NCBI RefSeq assembly: GCF_000208745.1
Contig: NC_030853.1
Span: forward strand, 9,414,203 to 9,478,202
Reading direction: 5' to 3'
Source of the DNA: Theobroma cacao
Lineage: Eukaryota > Streptophyta > Magnoliopsida > Malvales > Malvaceae
DNA length: 64,000 nt
The notes under the pieces are model-generated. The model was not told the DNA's origin. It worked only from the letters and a program-made list of their open reading frames with translations, and searched no databases. The position numbers were made by a program, and so were the translations under genes. Below are positions 1-11,370 of the stretch, piece after piece; the first letter of the stretch is position 1; the number at the start of each line of letters is the position of its first letter.

Positions 1-285
1 GAGAAAAAGAAGAGAGAGAAGAAAAGAAGAAGGAAGAGAGAGGGAGCAGCAGCGTCGATGAGAAGAAGGAGAGGGAAGAAAGAAGAAAGAAAAAGAAGAA
101 GAAAGAGAGAGGGAGCAACGACGGTGCAAGAGGAAGAAGAGAAAGGAAGAAGGAAGAAGAGAAAGAGAAGCGCCGACTGGAAAGAAGATCGGTAGCAAGG
201 AAAAAAAAACAAGAAAGACAAAGCAAGAAATAAAAAAAAAAGAAAAAAAAAAGGGGAGGGAGATCTAGTTGGCTAGTCTGTTAGC
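1..285 (+). repeat. Purine-rich (GA/GAA) low-complexity tract
   Basis: Nearly pure A and G with irregular GAA, AGAG and poly-A runs. The matching part of the long LTRs near 41900-42200 and 48300-48500 is pyrimidine-rich on the + strand. The tract is therefore an internal part of the LTR rather than an independent microsatellite. Confidence 0.8.
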
Positions 286-363
286 AAGCGAAAAGGAGAA
301 ATTTTAGAGTTAGAGAGAAGGGAAAAGAAGTCTACTATAAAGAGAGAAAATGCGTGGAAAAAA

Positions 364-387
364 ATATAATATATATATATATATATT
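364..387. repeat. (TA)n microsatellite
   Basis: About ten TA units inside the long LTR. The matching place in the minus-strand LTR copies is also AT-rich, near 41845-41895. Confidence 0.8.
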
Positions 388-2038
388 AAGTGGGTTTCGA
401 TATTCAGGAGAAATAAGTAAAGGAGATGCATTGCGATGGCAGGCTGGAGGAAATAATGAGCCATTGACAAGTAGAAATAGCAATGTAGTGTCCCGGTATT
501 GTGAGGTGAGTGGGTGCTAAATTTCAAAAACAATATCCCGATAAATATGTTATATATGTTACATTTTATGGTTGACAAAATTGTGGAAAGCATGAGTTGG
601 TCGAAAGTCCTAGGTTGTTTGTGATTGCAATCAAGGATTTTAAATTCCTTTTTTTTATACTATACATAAGTATATATCTACAAGGTTTTAATTACGGGGA
701 AACAAACCTTTCAATGGCTTTCACTTCAAAATCATACCTTGCAAGCTTGTGTGATGTTTGGGCCAATGGTCATTATTTTATTCATGGGATTTGATAAAAA
801 TAAATAAATTTATTGATTTAACTTAACATGTTGATTTTATGGATTAGCCATGCTTTGAAATAAATTATGCATAACATTCAATTTATGATTATATTGTTTT
901 CGATTTGTCATGTTTTGTAAATGCATTCAATTGCAATGATTTTCATTTTAACGTGATTGAGGTACTCTGGGCAGGACCTGCTACCACACCAGGTTAAGTG
1001 TGGTTTTGTGCATAAAGTAGAAATTGTTGATTATCGATATTTGATTATAAAAGGGGACTTGAAGCCTCAATTTATATTGGGTGGCATGGGTAGTTCCCAT
1101 GAGTAGGTAAAGGGGGACCCGAAGAACCGATTCGTATGGTGGCATGGGCAATTCCCACGAGTAGGTGATGATATATGAGAAACTAAGCCTAAGGGCTATA
1201 CTAAACCTACCCGAGGATGATGCTCACTTGTGGATTTTTATTTCACAATGCATGGCATTAACACTTGAAATTTACCATTGCATGGCAAGTGAAATTTACA
1301 TATTTATTGGTGATCAGTCATTTCGCATTTTATGTTTGAGGCTCTTCATTATACACTTGCCATTGGATTTACTATTAATTAGAATCCGGAGTTGAAAGAT
1401 TTTCGAGTACCTTAATTACTATCGTTTTCATATATGTTACTTGTGATTTATTATTTTTAAGACTTGCAAGGTATAAAAATAAAATCTCTTAGTTTAATGG
1501 AGTGTGTTTCCTACACTTACTCTTGGATTATTAAACATTCCACCTTTATGTTTATTTCCCCTCTTCGCCTACGCACAGGGTCAATGATGATCATTGAGTC
1601 TATAAGACTCACACCGCTCTTATTTTCCCTTTTGCAGACAGGGATTGGCCTAGCATGTAATCATCGGTACGTATGATCTACTACAGATAGGTAAAGGCAT
1701 CTCATAGCATTTTATCCCGAGTCACTTTGCTATTAGAGGTCAAGTAGTAGCTCTTTGTTCATTGAGTTGTAAACAACTATTGATAACAGTATAAGTAAAT
1801 AATTGGAAATTGTGGATTTTAATGTATACATTTATGACTAAATGGATCGAAGCTTGAATTGATTAGCATGTTTATGTTTCCCATTTTTGTTATGAAAGTA
1901 TACTGTCTTAATTATTAGTATGGGATGGTGATTACATGTAGTGATCTAATGGACATTTCAAGTAAGGCTTGATCGGGAATTGGTGGGTCTTCCTCAGAGG
2001 TCTCGAACGCCGGTAGTGATTGGGAAAAGGTTGTTACA

Positions 2039-2849
2039 CTCACTGCTAGAAACTAAGATCAGAAAAAAGAAACGACTTAGTTGACTAAGAGCGTAGTTAG
2101 TCAACTAAAATCATTCTGTCAGAAAATTTGAATTGAGCATTAGAAGACAAATTAACCGCCAGAACTGCCACAAAACTGTTTCCAACGGTCAAAAACGGCT
2201 TAACACCTATCAGAGCTAATTTTCCAAGTATTTAAAAGGCTTCTAACTACTAGAAAAGTAATCCAGGCTTCCAAGTCCAAAAAGAGCTCAAAAATTTGTA
2301 AAAACCTTCAGCATACTTTCTACACTTCACTTCTATCCTTGTAAAAGATTCAAGCACTTCACTTTGTACCACTTATATCAAGTCAGTGATCATAGGTACT
2401 TCATCATTTCTCTTCATCTTGTATACTTAGAGTGTGTGAGACACTATAAGGGATTTATTCAAGCTTGGATTGCTTGATTGGGTGTATAGGTTCTAACTTA
2501 GCTTAGAAAAGTTAGTTGTTGGGTTTTGGTTGATCTCGGTAAAAACCATTGTGAAAGGTTTTGACTAATCCTGATAAAAGCCATTGTAAAAGCTTGGTGA
2601 AAGCTTGTGAATTTCACCATTCATAGTGGATTGGTTTGGGAAATCCTTGGTTGAACAATCAAGGTAGTGGATGTAGGTCTTGGATCGAACCACTATAAAT
2701 TCTAGTGTGATTGTCTGCTCTATTTTTAGCTTTTCATTCATCTTTAAATCTACCTTTCATCTTGCATTTGTTCCCAATTTGAAGTTAATTCTTGTAAGAG
2801 CCAAAAAGTTCTATTCACCCCCTTCTAGCACATTTATTTGGGACCAACA
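2039..2849 (+). repeat. 5' LTR of Sirevirus A, left part missing
   Basis: Matches the interior and end of the intact LTRs at 24744-25795 and 37688-38759, ending in the same CCAACA before the primer site. The first 260 or so LTR bases are absent because another LTR ends at 2038. The position matching the TATA box of other copies reads 'gtatttaaaagg' near 2226, so this promoter is probably weakened. Confidence 0.85.
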
Positions 2850-2851
2850 AG

Positions 2852-2864
2852 TGGTATTAGAGCA
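2852..2864 (+). other. Primer binding site, initiator tRNA-Met
   Basis: TGGTATTAGAGCA begins two bases after the LTR end. It matches the plant tRNA-iMet 3' end complement (TGGTATCAGAGCC) except for two positions. Confidence 0.8.
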
Positions 2865-2907
2865 AGTTCCCTGTTCTTAAAGTCTAACACCCTTTAGGAA
2901 GATCTAA

Positions 2908-4536
2908 ATGGCTCTTCAAAAATCAATAGTGGCTGAAGGACAATCAACAAACAGACCACCTCTGTTTGATGGCTCAAATTACACATATTGGAGTATTAGG
3001 ATGTCAATATACATTAGAGTAATAGATTTTGAGATGTGGGATGTCATAACTGATGGTCCCTTTATTCCTTCAACCTTAAATGTTGTAACCAACGAGATGA
3101 TTCCTAAGCCAAGGTTTGAATGGACCGAAGGTGAAACCAAAAGAGTCCAAACCAACTTTAAGGCAATGAATACACTGCATTGTACTTTAACTCCCACTGA
3201 ATTCAATAAAGTGTCAAGCTATACCACAACTAAACAAGTGTGGGATAAACTTAAGATTATTCATGAAGGTACTTCACAAGTCAAGAGTCCAAGATAGCCC
3301 TCTTAACCCACAATTATGAGATGTTTAAGATGAAACCTGAAGAAAATATCACCAGCATGTTAGATAGATTCACAAACATCACAAACAAATTAAGTCAGCT
3401 AGGCAGACCAATTCTTGATCATGAAATCGTTAAAAGACTTCTTAGAAGCCTACCAAAAAATTGGAAGCCAAATGTGACTGCCATCCGTGAAGCCAAGGAC
3501 TTAAATGTTATAAATCTAGATGAAATTTGTGGTTCTATTCTTACTCACGAGCTGAAACTCAAGGAAGAGGAAGAAGAAGACAAAAGGGAAGCAAAGGAAA
3601 AAAATAAAAGTATTGCCTTAAAAGCAAGCATCCTTGAAGAAGAATTAGACAGTTTATCTGGTGATGATGGTGAAGAACTAGCTATGGTTGCATGAAGGTT
3701 TAGAAAGCTTATGGGCTAAAGAAATAAGAGATTGGGTAGAAGAGGGTATAGAAGAGAGCAAGGCTCTTCATGGAAAACCAAAAATAAAAATGAGTCCAAC
3801 AAGAAGGAAAAGCTTATATTCTTTGAATGCAAGAAGCCATGACACTTCAAGTCAAAATGCCCCTTGCTGAAGGAAGAAATGCCAAAGAAAAACAGAAAAT
3901 CAAAGAAAGCAATGGTGGCTGCAACCTGGTCAGATAGTGATACCTCAAGTTCTGATGATGAAGAAGAAAAAGTGAAAGAAAGAGCTAATTTGTGTCTAAT
4001 GGCAAAGGATGATGAATCCGAGGTATCTTCATCCCCTTGTGATATTTCAATTGATGAATTATGAGAGGAGTATGAATGTCTTTATGATGAATTTGAGAAA
4101 CTTGCATCAAAATATAAAACTTTGAAAAGAAAAATTACATATCTTGAGATTGATTTACAAAAGATAAAGCATGACTTTAATTCTGTTTTTGAGCAAAGAA
4201 ATTTTTTACAAATTGAATTAGAGCAATAAATTAGATTTTGAAACTCTAAAATTAAAATTGGAAAACAACAAAAGCCTTGCAAAAGGCAGTTGAAGAAAAT
4301 GCCAATCTTAAAAGTTTGAAGAAAGAAACATAAGGAGGAACACATACTTTAAGAAAAACTCTGATAATACCTCATCTAGATGTTATAATTGTGGAAAATT
4401 TGGACATTTATCTTATGACTATTATAGATACAGAAGCATGTAGAAAACAAGAAAAATTTGGGTTCCAAAAGGATCCTATATTGCAGCTAACCTTCAAAGA
4501 CCCATCAAGGTATAGGTACCTATTAAGATAAACTGA
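2908..4536 (+). pseudogene. gag: Sirevirus A gag (broken)
   Basis: Capsid-nucleocapsid gene that would form the virus-like particle and package element RNA. The start is the ATG 43 bases past the primer site, shared with copies B and C. Frame 1 runs to 3297 and includes the RPPLFDGSNYTYW gag motif. A one-base shift near 3285 moves the frame, and a second shift near 3690 follows. An acidic Lys/Glu-rich segment comes next. The first CCHC knuckle near 3830 reads C-x2-C with the Gly codon turned to stop. The second, near 4381, is C-x2-C-x4-H with the last Cys replaced by Tyr. A coiled-coil-like stretch lies between the two knuckles. The conserved TGA at 4534 ends the gene. This copy cannot make a full protein. 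Confidence 0.85.
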
Positions 4537-4551
4537 AAATTTGTTTTGTAG
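4510..4551 (+). other. 42-nt GT...AG segment at the gag-pol junction
   Basis: Starts GTATAGG after AAG and ends TTTTGTAG before GTTGAGC. It contains the TGA and TAG that separate gag from pol in the same frame. Its length is a multiple of three and identical in copies B and C. It could be a very short intron or just a double-stop spacer. Confidence 0.4.
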
Positions 4552-7500
4552 GTTGAGCTAAATCTAAAAGACACATGTTCAAGAGCTCAACTAAAGGAGA
4601 AGGAACCATGGTTTATGGAAAGTGGTTGCTCAAGCCATATGATTGGAAACCGAATGCTGTTTGCTCAGCTGGACAAGAAAAAAAGAGGTACCGTTTCCTT
4701 TGGTGATGATTCAAAATGTGGAATTTGTGGTATTGAAACCATTGGTAAGAACTATCAAGCTCTAATTAGTCATGTGTTGCTGGTTAAAGGTTTGAAACAC
4801 AATTTATTGAGTATCAGCCAACTACGTGATAAAGGTTTTAAGGTATGCTTTGACTCAAATAAATGTGAAGTGATAGATAAAGTACTAACAAAGTTTTATT
4901 TATAGGAAAAAGAATTAAGAATATGTATGTTATATTTCTTGAAGATCCTGAAGTGAATTGTGAAACATGTCTTATAGCCAATGTTGAAAATGATGGTCGG
5001 TTATGGCATAGGAGACTTGGTCATGTAAGCATGCATACCATTTCAAAATTGATAAGAAAAAATCTAGTTATAGGATTGCCTGAGCTTAAATTTGAATATG
5101 ATCAAATTTGTGATGCATGTCAACTAGGAAAACAAGTTAGAACATCTTTCAAAAGTAAGAAGAATGTGTCAACCTCTAGACCCCTAGAGTTACTGCACAT
5201 TGATCTATTTGGGCCAATTAGTACAACTAGTCTAGGAGGAAAATCATATGGCTTTGTGATAATTGATGACTACTTTAGGTATACTTGGGTCTATTTCCTT
5301 GCTCATAAGAATGATGCATTACCAGCATTTATAAATCATTGTAGGAAAGTTGAAAATGAAAAAGGATTGGTCATAGTTAGTATTAGCAGTGATCATAGTG
5401 GTGAGTTTAAAGGAGATGAGTTTCAAAACTTTTGCAATGAAAAGGGGTTGCATCATAATTTTTTAGCACCTAGAACACCCCAGCAAAATGGAGTTGTAGA
5501 AAGGAAAAACTGAACCTTAAAAGAGATGGCTCAAACTATGCTTTGTGAGAATAATTTACCAAAATATTTTTGGGCAGAAGCTATCAACACAGCAACATAC
5601 ATCCTTAATAGAGTCTCAATTAGAGCCATAATATCAAAGACTACATATGAACTTTACAAGGGTAAGAAACCTAATATCTCTCATCTTAGGAGTTTTGGTT
5701 GTAAATGTTTTTTATTGAACAATGGAAAATATTCTCTAGGAAAGTTTGATGCAAAGAGTGATGAGGCAATATTTTTAGGATATGCATTAAACTCAAAGGC
5801 CTATAGAGTTTTTAACAAAAGGACCTTAACCGTTGAAGAATCGATCCATGTAGTTTTTGATGAATCAAATGCCTTGCAAAAGGAAATTCCTAGTGATGAA
5901 GATGATACGGATGATCTTGAAAGACAAATGGAAGAAATGCATTTAGATAACAAGAAAAACAGTGAAGAAAAGTCCCTAGGAAGAGAAACAGAACCTCCAC
6001 CTTTAGAAACATTGCAAAGAATTGAAAATCAGCATAATGATCTTCCAAGAAGCTGGAGATACGTAAAAGACCATCCACAAGAGCTGATCATAGGAGACAT
6101 TACTCAAAGTGTCAAAACTAGGAGAGGAGTTAGAGAGACATTGAGTTTTTAGCTTTCATATCTCAAATTGAGCCTAAGAGCTTTGAAGAAGCAAAAAAAA
6201 AGGAAAGCTGGGTAATACACATGCAAGAGGAACTTGATCAATTCAAAAGAAATCGTGTGTGGTCATTAGTCTTTAGGCCTTTAAATCACCCTATTGTTGG
6301 GAGAAAATGGGTGTTTAGAAATAAGGTAGATGAGTAGGGAAATGTCATTAGGAACAAAGCTAGGTTAGTGGCTCAAGGGTATAACCAAGAGGAAGGAATT
6401 GACTATGATAAAACCTTTGCACCTATTGCTAGGATAGAAGTTATAAGATTGTTGCTTGCATTTGCTTGTTTTATGAACTTTAAATTATTTCAAATGGATG
6501 TAAAAAGTGCATTTTTAAATGGTTTCATTCAAGAGGAAGGTTATGTTGAACAACCCCCTAGATTTGAGGACTATGAAAAACCAGATTATGTGTTCAAACT
6601 TTATAAGGCTTTGTATGGACTAAAACAAGCTCCAAGAGCTTGGTATGAAAGACTCACTAAGTTCTTAGTTGAAAAAGGTTATATTAGAGGGAGTATTGAT
6701 ACAACATTGTTTATTAAAAGATACTTAAATGATTTAATTGTTGTTTAAATCTATGTGGATGATATTGTTTTTGGTGCAACTAATGAGGCTTTATGCAAGA
6801 AGTTTGCTAAATAAATGCAGGGTGAATTTGAGATGAGCATGATGGGAGAGCTAAAATTTTTTCTTGGGCTCCAAATCAAATAAAGTAAGGAAAGAATTTT
6901 CATCAGCCAAGAAAGATACATTCAAGACATGCTCAAAAAGTTTGACATGTTGAAGCTGAAATCAATTAGCACACCAATGAGTCCATCCACCAAACTTGAA
7001 GTTGATGAAAAGGGAAATGATGTTAATCAAAAACTCTATAGAGGTATGATCGGATCACTACTCTATTTAACAGCCAACAGGCCTAATATCCAGTTCAGTG
7101 TATGGTTGTGTGCTCATTTTCAATCTCAATCCAAGGAATCACACTTGACTGCTTTTAAAAGAATTTTTAGATACCTTTTAGATACACAAACTTTAGGAAT
7201 ATGGTATCTTAGAGAATCATCCTTTAATCTAGTTGGATATTCAGATGCAGATTTTGCTGGAAGCAAAACTGATAGAAAGAGCACTAGTGGAACCTGTCGG
7301 TTTCTAGTTAGTATGCTTGTGTCATGGTCAAGTAAAAATCAGAATTCAGTTGCTCTTTCTACAGCTGAAGCTGAATATATTTCTTTAGGTAGTTGTTGTG
7401 CTCAAATCTTGTGGATTAAACAAGAACTAAAAGACTTTGGAGTAACAATGGATAACATACCAATATACTGTGATAATACAAGTGTAATTAATATTTCAAA

Positions 7501-7702
7501 AAATCCTCTACAGCATTCTAGAACTAAGCATATCAAGATTAGGCATCACTTTGTTAGAGATCATGTAGTGAAAGGTGATATTAAGATTGAGTTTGTCAAT
7601 ACTCTACAACAATTAGCTAACATATTCATGAAGCCTCTGAATGAGGAAAGATTTTGTGAGATTATGAGAAATTTAGGAATGGTTAGTGTGCAGGAGCTGT
7701 AA
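4552..7702 (+). pseudogene. pol: Sirevirus A pol (protease, integrase, RT, RNase H; broken)
   Basis: Polyprotein that would process, integrate and reverse-transcribe the element. In order: protease with ESG in place of the catalytic DSG (4617), GAG-preIN with the WHRRLGHVS motif (5004), integrase with LHIDLFGP, SDHSGEF and PQQNGVVERKN covering the D, D and E residues (5191-5510), and the IN C-terminal KFDAKSDEAIFLGY block (5748). RT follows with QMDVKSAFLNG (6490), YGLKQAPRAWY (6615) and YVDD (6752), then RNase H with YSDADFAGSKTDRKS (7239) and STAEAEY (7362). Frameshifts lie near 4900 and 6145, with several in-frame stops, including one just before YVDD. The last 257 codons are open. Confidence 0.9.
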
Positions 7703-8097
7703 GAAAAATTTTGAAAATTTTCTCACAGGACAGTAGGCACTTAGTTGACTAAAAGAGTCACTTAATCAATTAAGAACATTCTATCTCTTTAAATAATAAG
7801 ACTCAGTCAGTTAAAGAAAGGAGGAATTAAATAATGAAAAGAAACTGCTTACTGGGTGATGGAACAGAAAAGAAAAGCCGCCTCACTAAAAATAAAATTT
7901 AAGAGGGAAATTTTTAAATTTTAAAAAATAAGGTTACTGAAATATTTAAAGAAGGGGAGATAGACGGTTTTGATAGAATTCAACCTCTCTTAACACATTC
8001 TCACTTCATTTTCTCTCATCTAAAATTGACCCTACTGAAACAAAAATTCTTCCTTCTCAAACCCATAAAACCCTAAGCCATAAATCTCTCAAACTGA
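7703..8097 (+). promoter_or_regulatory. pol-env spacer resembling a promoter/5' leader
   Basis: Non-coding in all frames. It starts with palindromic TTAGTTGACTAA at 7741 and CTTAATCAATTAAG near 7761. It ends in a pyrimidine-rich stretch with 'aaaccctaagcc' just before the env-like ATG, which looks like a plant 5' untranslated leader. Copies B and D have the same layout. A promoter or splice acceptor here is inference. Confidence 0.4.
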
Positions 8098-9994
8098 ATG
8101 GCAAAATCATCATAGACTAAAGAAATTCTGTAAAAGAAAACGGGTAAACGACCAGTGGAGGAAAGTGGACAAGTTGAATCTAAGAAGAAGAAAAAGAAGA
8201 GTATGTCCACCTTTGAGATCGAGAAATCTAGGAAAAAGCAAACCATGAAGGAATACAAAACAGAGAAGAAGAAAGAGAAAGGTAAATCCTCCAAGAAAGG
8301 TAATATTTTGTCCTCCAAACTTAAGAATAAAGCCCATGAAGATAGATTCAAGAAAATAGAAAATGCTCCAATTACATGTGGAAAATTCATAGATTGGAGC
8401 AGCTTTAATAAAGCCCCTGAAATTTAGGTTATTTCGTCAGATTATTTTGAAGAAATGAAACTGAAGAATTTTAGCATTTTTAAGAATCGAACCTATAGTG
8501 CTAGTTTGCTGAAAGAATTTTATGCAAGCATAGCATTAGATAAGAATGAACTTGAGGATTCTGATGATTATATTGATGATGGTCTGAATGTCTTTCTAAA
8601 TGGAAAGGAATTTGTTGTGATTGCTGCTGATTTAAAAAATCTGCTTAAAATTGAAATTGAAGATGGTAACTATGAGATGCCTGAAAACTATGATCCCATT
8701 TCTTTGTGGGGGATAATTACAGGGAGGAAAGAAAAATATTCATCAAAAAGTAATCCTGGTTTGATTAAAAGTCCACAAATTAGAATTTTGCATTACTTTA
8801 TTGCTGCGAATATTCATGGAAGAGGTGGCAGTTTTAGCTACATTAGTCTTCAAGACTTATGGTTAATGGAGCATGCCTTCAATGATGCTCCACTTAATGT
8901 AGGCAGATTCATTATTGAGAGAATGAGAGGAGTCTGTCGACTGGAAAAAATAAATCTACCTTATGGAAATATCATTACATCATTAGTACAGAAAAAGGGA
9001 ATTTGGAGCTTTAGGTATGAATTGGATAAAGTAAAAAGCAGGGATCAAACTATTTACCTTGGAAGTCTAGCTAAGATGAGGTATAAGCTTGGTAGAGAAA
9101 TATTTGTTAAAACCCCCAAGATCACTGCAAGAGGAGAGTTTTCTCTCCCGCTCAATCAGAGGCAGCCCCCTCACAGTTCTCAAATGAAATGGTTTTCAAT
9201 CTGCTCATGCGAATGGATGGAAAGCTTACTGACCAGGCTGTGAAGATGTAGAGAATTGAAGAAAAATTGGCAGAATTGAAAATTTTGTTGAAGGAAAAAG
9301 GAAAAATGCCTCCTGAACTTGCAACTGCAGACACCTCTACCACTCTAAGCCTTGCACCAACAGGACAAGATGCTAAAGGCTCTGCCTTCCAAGTTGAGGG
9401 TCATGAACCTGAAGTTGATAAACCAAGAAAATGCCCTTCACTTGAGCCACAAAAGGAAGCAGAATCAGAATAAGGTACTGAAGTGCTTGGCGTACTTGGT
9501 GAAATTCCTCCATCCCATCATGAACCTTAACAAGAGTAGCCTTTTCCTCCCAATTCAAAGGAAGTCTCAATAATGGATGTCTTCCACCAAATGGTTAGAG
9601 AATAACAAGCTAAAAAGGAAACAACTAAAGGGAAAGCACAAAAGTCAGTATCCCCAAAAGAATCCCTTGAACCAGCTCAGTTACAGAGGAACAATTTGGG
9701 AAAAGAAAAGAAAAAGTTGTTGTTGCTCCACAAGCCAAGTCTAAACCATCTGGTAAAGGCATGAAGACAATGGCAACCAAGACCAAATTCCTCAAGAGAT
9801 AGAAATCTTCCAGAATAGTTGAAAAAGCTATACCATCAACCATCTCTTCTTCTCAAGACCCCCTTGAAATTCCTGATAAATCATCCTCTGAACCCTCACG
9901 ATAGAAATCACCTCGAGAACCATCTCTTGAACCCTTTAATGTTTTCTATTGCATGGATGAATCTACCCCTTCTCCCTCTTCAAAAGATGATTGA
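8098..9994 (+). pseudogene. Sirevirus A env-like/ORF3 protein (broken)
   Basis: Extra gene downstream of pol, often called env-like in Sireviruses; its biochemical role is unknown. The ATG at 8098 (MAKSS) is shared in position with copies B and D. A stop follows at codon 5 and another near 8425, then a 262-codon open stretch (8455-9243). That stretch contains the core FKNRTYSASLLKEFY, LNGKEFVV, RILHYFIAANIHGRG and LQDLWLMEHAF. After a frameshift near 9245 come a coiled-coil-like Lys/Glu helix and Ser/Pro/Thr-rich low complexity. Translation shows no hydrophobic membrane segment and no signal peptide. The core resembles the plant transposon protein domain also seen in the Athila env-like gene at 49826. 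Confidence 0.7.
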
Positions 9995-10689
9995 GCATCC
10001 TTAGGATTTGATGATGACAAAAAGGGGGAGAATTATGGTAAAAAGTTTAGGAGAGAACTAGGGGCAGTTTAAGAACAAAACAATGATTACTTTTTCTGCT
10101 GTTTTTTGTTCTATTGTTAGTTGAACATCTGAATTGAACTTTGTGGTTTATGTTATTGTGTTGAAAATGGGATGCTGTTAAGCTACTTATATTATTTGTT
10201 TGCTGATGGTTAAATCTATTCTTGAGCTTGTTTGCTGCTGTTTTGAGATTTGGTACTAATATTGGGCTGTTATGATGATAACCAATTTTTGTCAATGATA
10301 TTGTGAATGGAATGTGAATGGATTGTGCTTGTGAATGTATATGGATGTTAATTATATTATATTTGTTGGATGATAAATGGCATAGATAAAATCTGGTAAC
10401 AATATGCTGTTGACAGATACCGTTGAAATATTGATGATATTCTGTCAACCAGTCACCTATTGTTGATTACTTTATATGTCTGCATAAATATATTCTGAAT
10501 GTATAATGTCATTGTCTGTATGACATGAATAAAAATTTGCTGAAATGAATATGTAAAATAAGCACACACTAAAGGGCAGCACACACTAAGGGGGAGAAAT
10601 CCTCATTTTTTATGCAGAACTAAAAAGATTAAATGGACATTGTACTGTTAATCAATGAATGTTTTGTCATCATCAAAAAAAGGGGAGAT
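9995..10689 (+). other. 3' non-coding region with several polypurine tracts
   Basis: AT-rich with no supported gene. AAAGGGGGAGAA lies near 10021, two CACACTAAGGG-type tracts at about 10565-10597, and the terminal tract AAAAAAAGGGGAGAT abuts the 3' LTR at 10690. Repeated polypurine tracts before the 3' LTR are a Sirevirus trait. The terminal tract would prime plus-strand DNA synthesis. Confidence 0.7.
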
Positions 10690-10722
10690 TGTTGGCTCCA
10701 TTAGTTTTTGATGATAATAAAC
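10690..10722 (+). repeat. Remnant of the 3' LTR of Sirevirus A
   Basis: The first 33 bases match the LTR start (TGTTGGCTCCATTAG...). Similarity stops at 10722, where unrelated LTR sequence begins. Confidence 0.8.
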
Positions 10723-11370
10723 TTTTCGCTACGTATTTCAAGCATCCAAAGAGGAAGCTTCCTTTGGAAGCTTTGACCAAACTAATGGCAAAATTACCAT
10801 TTTGCCTTTTAAGGTTTTCACCATTTTTAATTGTATCCTTCCACAATCTTTTAATTCCAATTTCTTTCCATTTTTCTTCCTTAACACTTGTATCAATAAA
10901 ATATCAAGTTTATGCTTCAACGTGGTATCACCGTAATATTTAAATATTTACTTACCCGCGCTAGCTTTATTTAATAAAGACATGCGGGCTCCATTAACGT
11001 CAGTTTTTTCTTTGAAATTTCCTTGTTCTTCTTCTCCCCCACTAGAGTGACCATATTCTCATTCTTCATGGAAAATTTCAACACTGAATAAAATATTAGT
11101 ATTTTAATATTATTTTATTTCAAAATTTTTCACTTGTCTCGTTGGCACCCAAAATGTCTTATCATGCCTCGATTCACTTCCGAATCATTTTTTATATTGT
11201 TAATTCATCCTAAAAAAAAATATTATTATCCAATTGTTATTTCCTTACGTGCGAGATATTTTATTCCAAACTATTCTTTTCACCCTTTATCACTTTTAAA
11301 TATTCTAATTAACCTCAATTGGTATCCGATAAGTTCTATTAGTCAACATAGCAAAGTATGGGGTGTTACA
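10723..11370 (-). mobile_element. Fragment of a long LTR (5' end), reversed
   Basis: From about 10748 it matches 42950-43438, the beginning of the minus-strand LARD-like LTR. Shared landmarks are 'aagcttcctttggaagc', 'tttatttaataaagac' and the terminus ...GGTGTTACA at 11370. Only about 640 of some 3300 bases remain. The terminus reads TGTAACACCCC on the minus strand, slightly different from the copy at 40112, so this is a related subfamily. Confidence 0.7.

Larger units (their letters stand above)
1..2038 (+). mobile_element. 3' part of a long LTR (LARD-like family)
   Basis: The stretch aligns by eye with the reverse complement of the 3.3 kb LTRs at 40112-43438 and 46469-49820. Shared landmarks are the purine-rich block at 1-280, the TA run and 'gtgggtttcgatattcagg' near 390, 'ggtattgtgaggtgagtg' near 495, and the terminus ending in TTACA at 2038. 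It is therefore the end of an LTR read forward, whose beginning lies left of the window. It stops exactly where the interior of a Sirevirus LTR begins, so the element most likely inserted into that LTR. Short open frames inside are not conserved in the other copies and are taken as chance. Confidence 0.75.
2039..10722 (+). mobile_element. Sirevirus A, Ty1/copia element with env-like gene (truncated LTRs)
   Basis: Order on the + strand: truncated 5' LTR, tRNA-Met primer site, gag, protease-integrase-RT-RNase H, spacer, env-like gene, polypurine tracts, then only about 33 bases of 3' LTR. Protease before integrase before RT is the copia order. The downstream env-like gene and multiple polypurine tracts point to the Sirevirus genus. 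Both ends are damaged, so no target duplication can be read. The left end is interrupted by a long LTR, and the right end passes into another LTR fragment near 10723. Confidence 0.9.

Noticed and set aside
1165..1676. Two + strand open frames of 70-76 codons
   Set aside because: They fall in the long LTR, show no family motifs and are not maintained in the LARD-like LTR copies.
8073..8390. Minus-strand open frames opposite the Lys-rich env-like N-terminus, appearing hydrophobic
   Set aside because: Antisense of AAG/GAA-rich codons gives Phe/Leu/Ser stretches. They are shadows of the sense gene, not membrane proteins.
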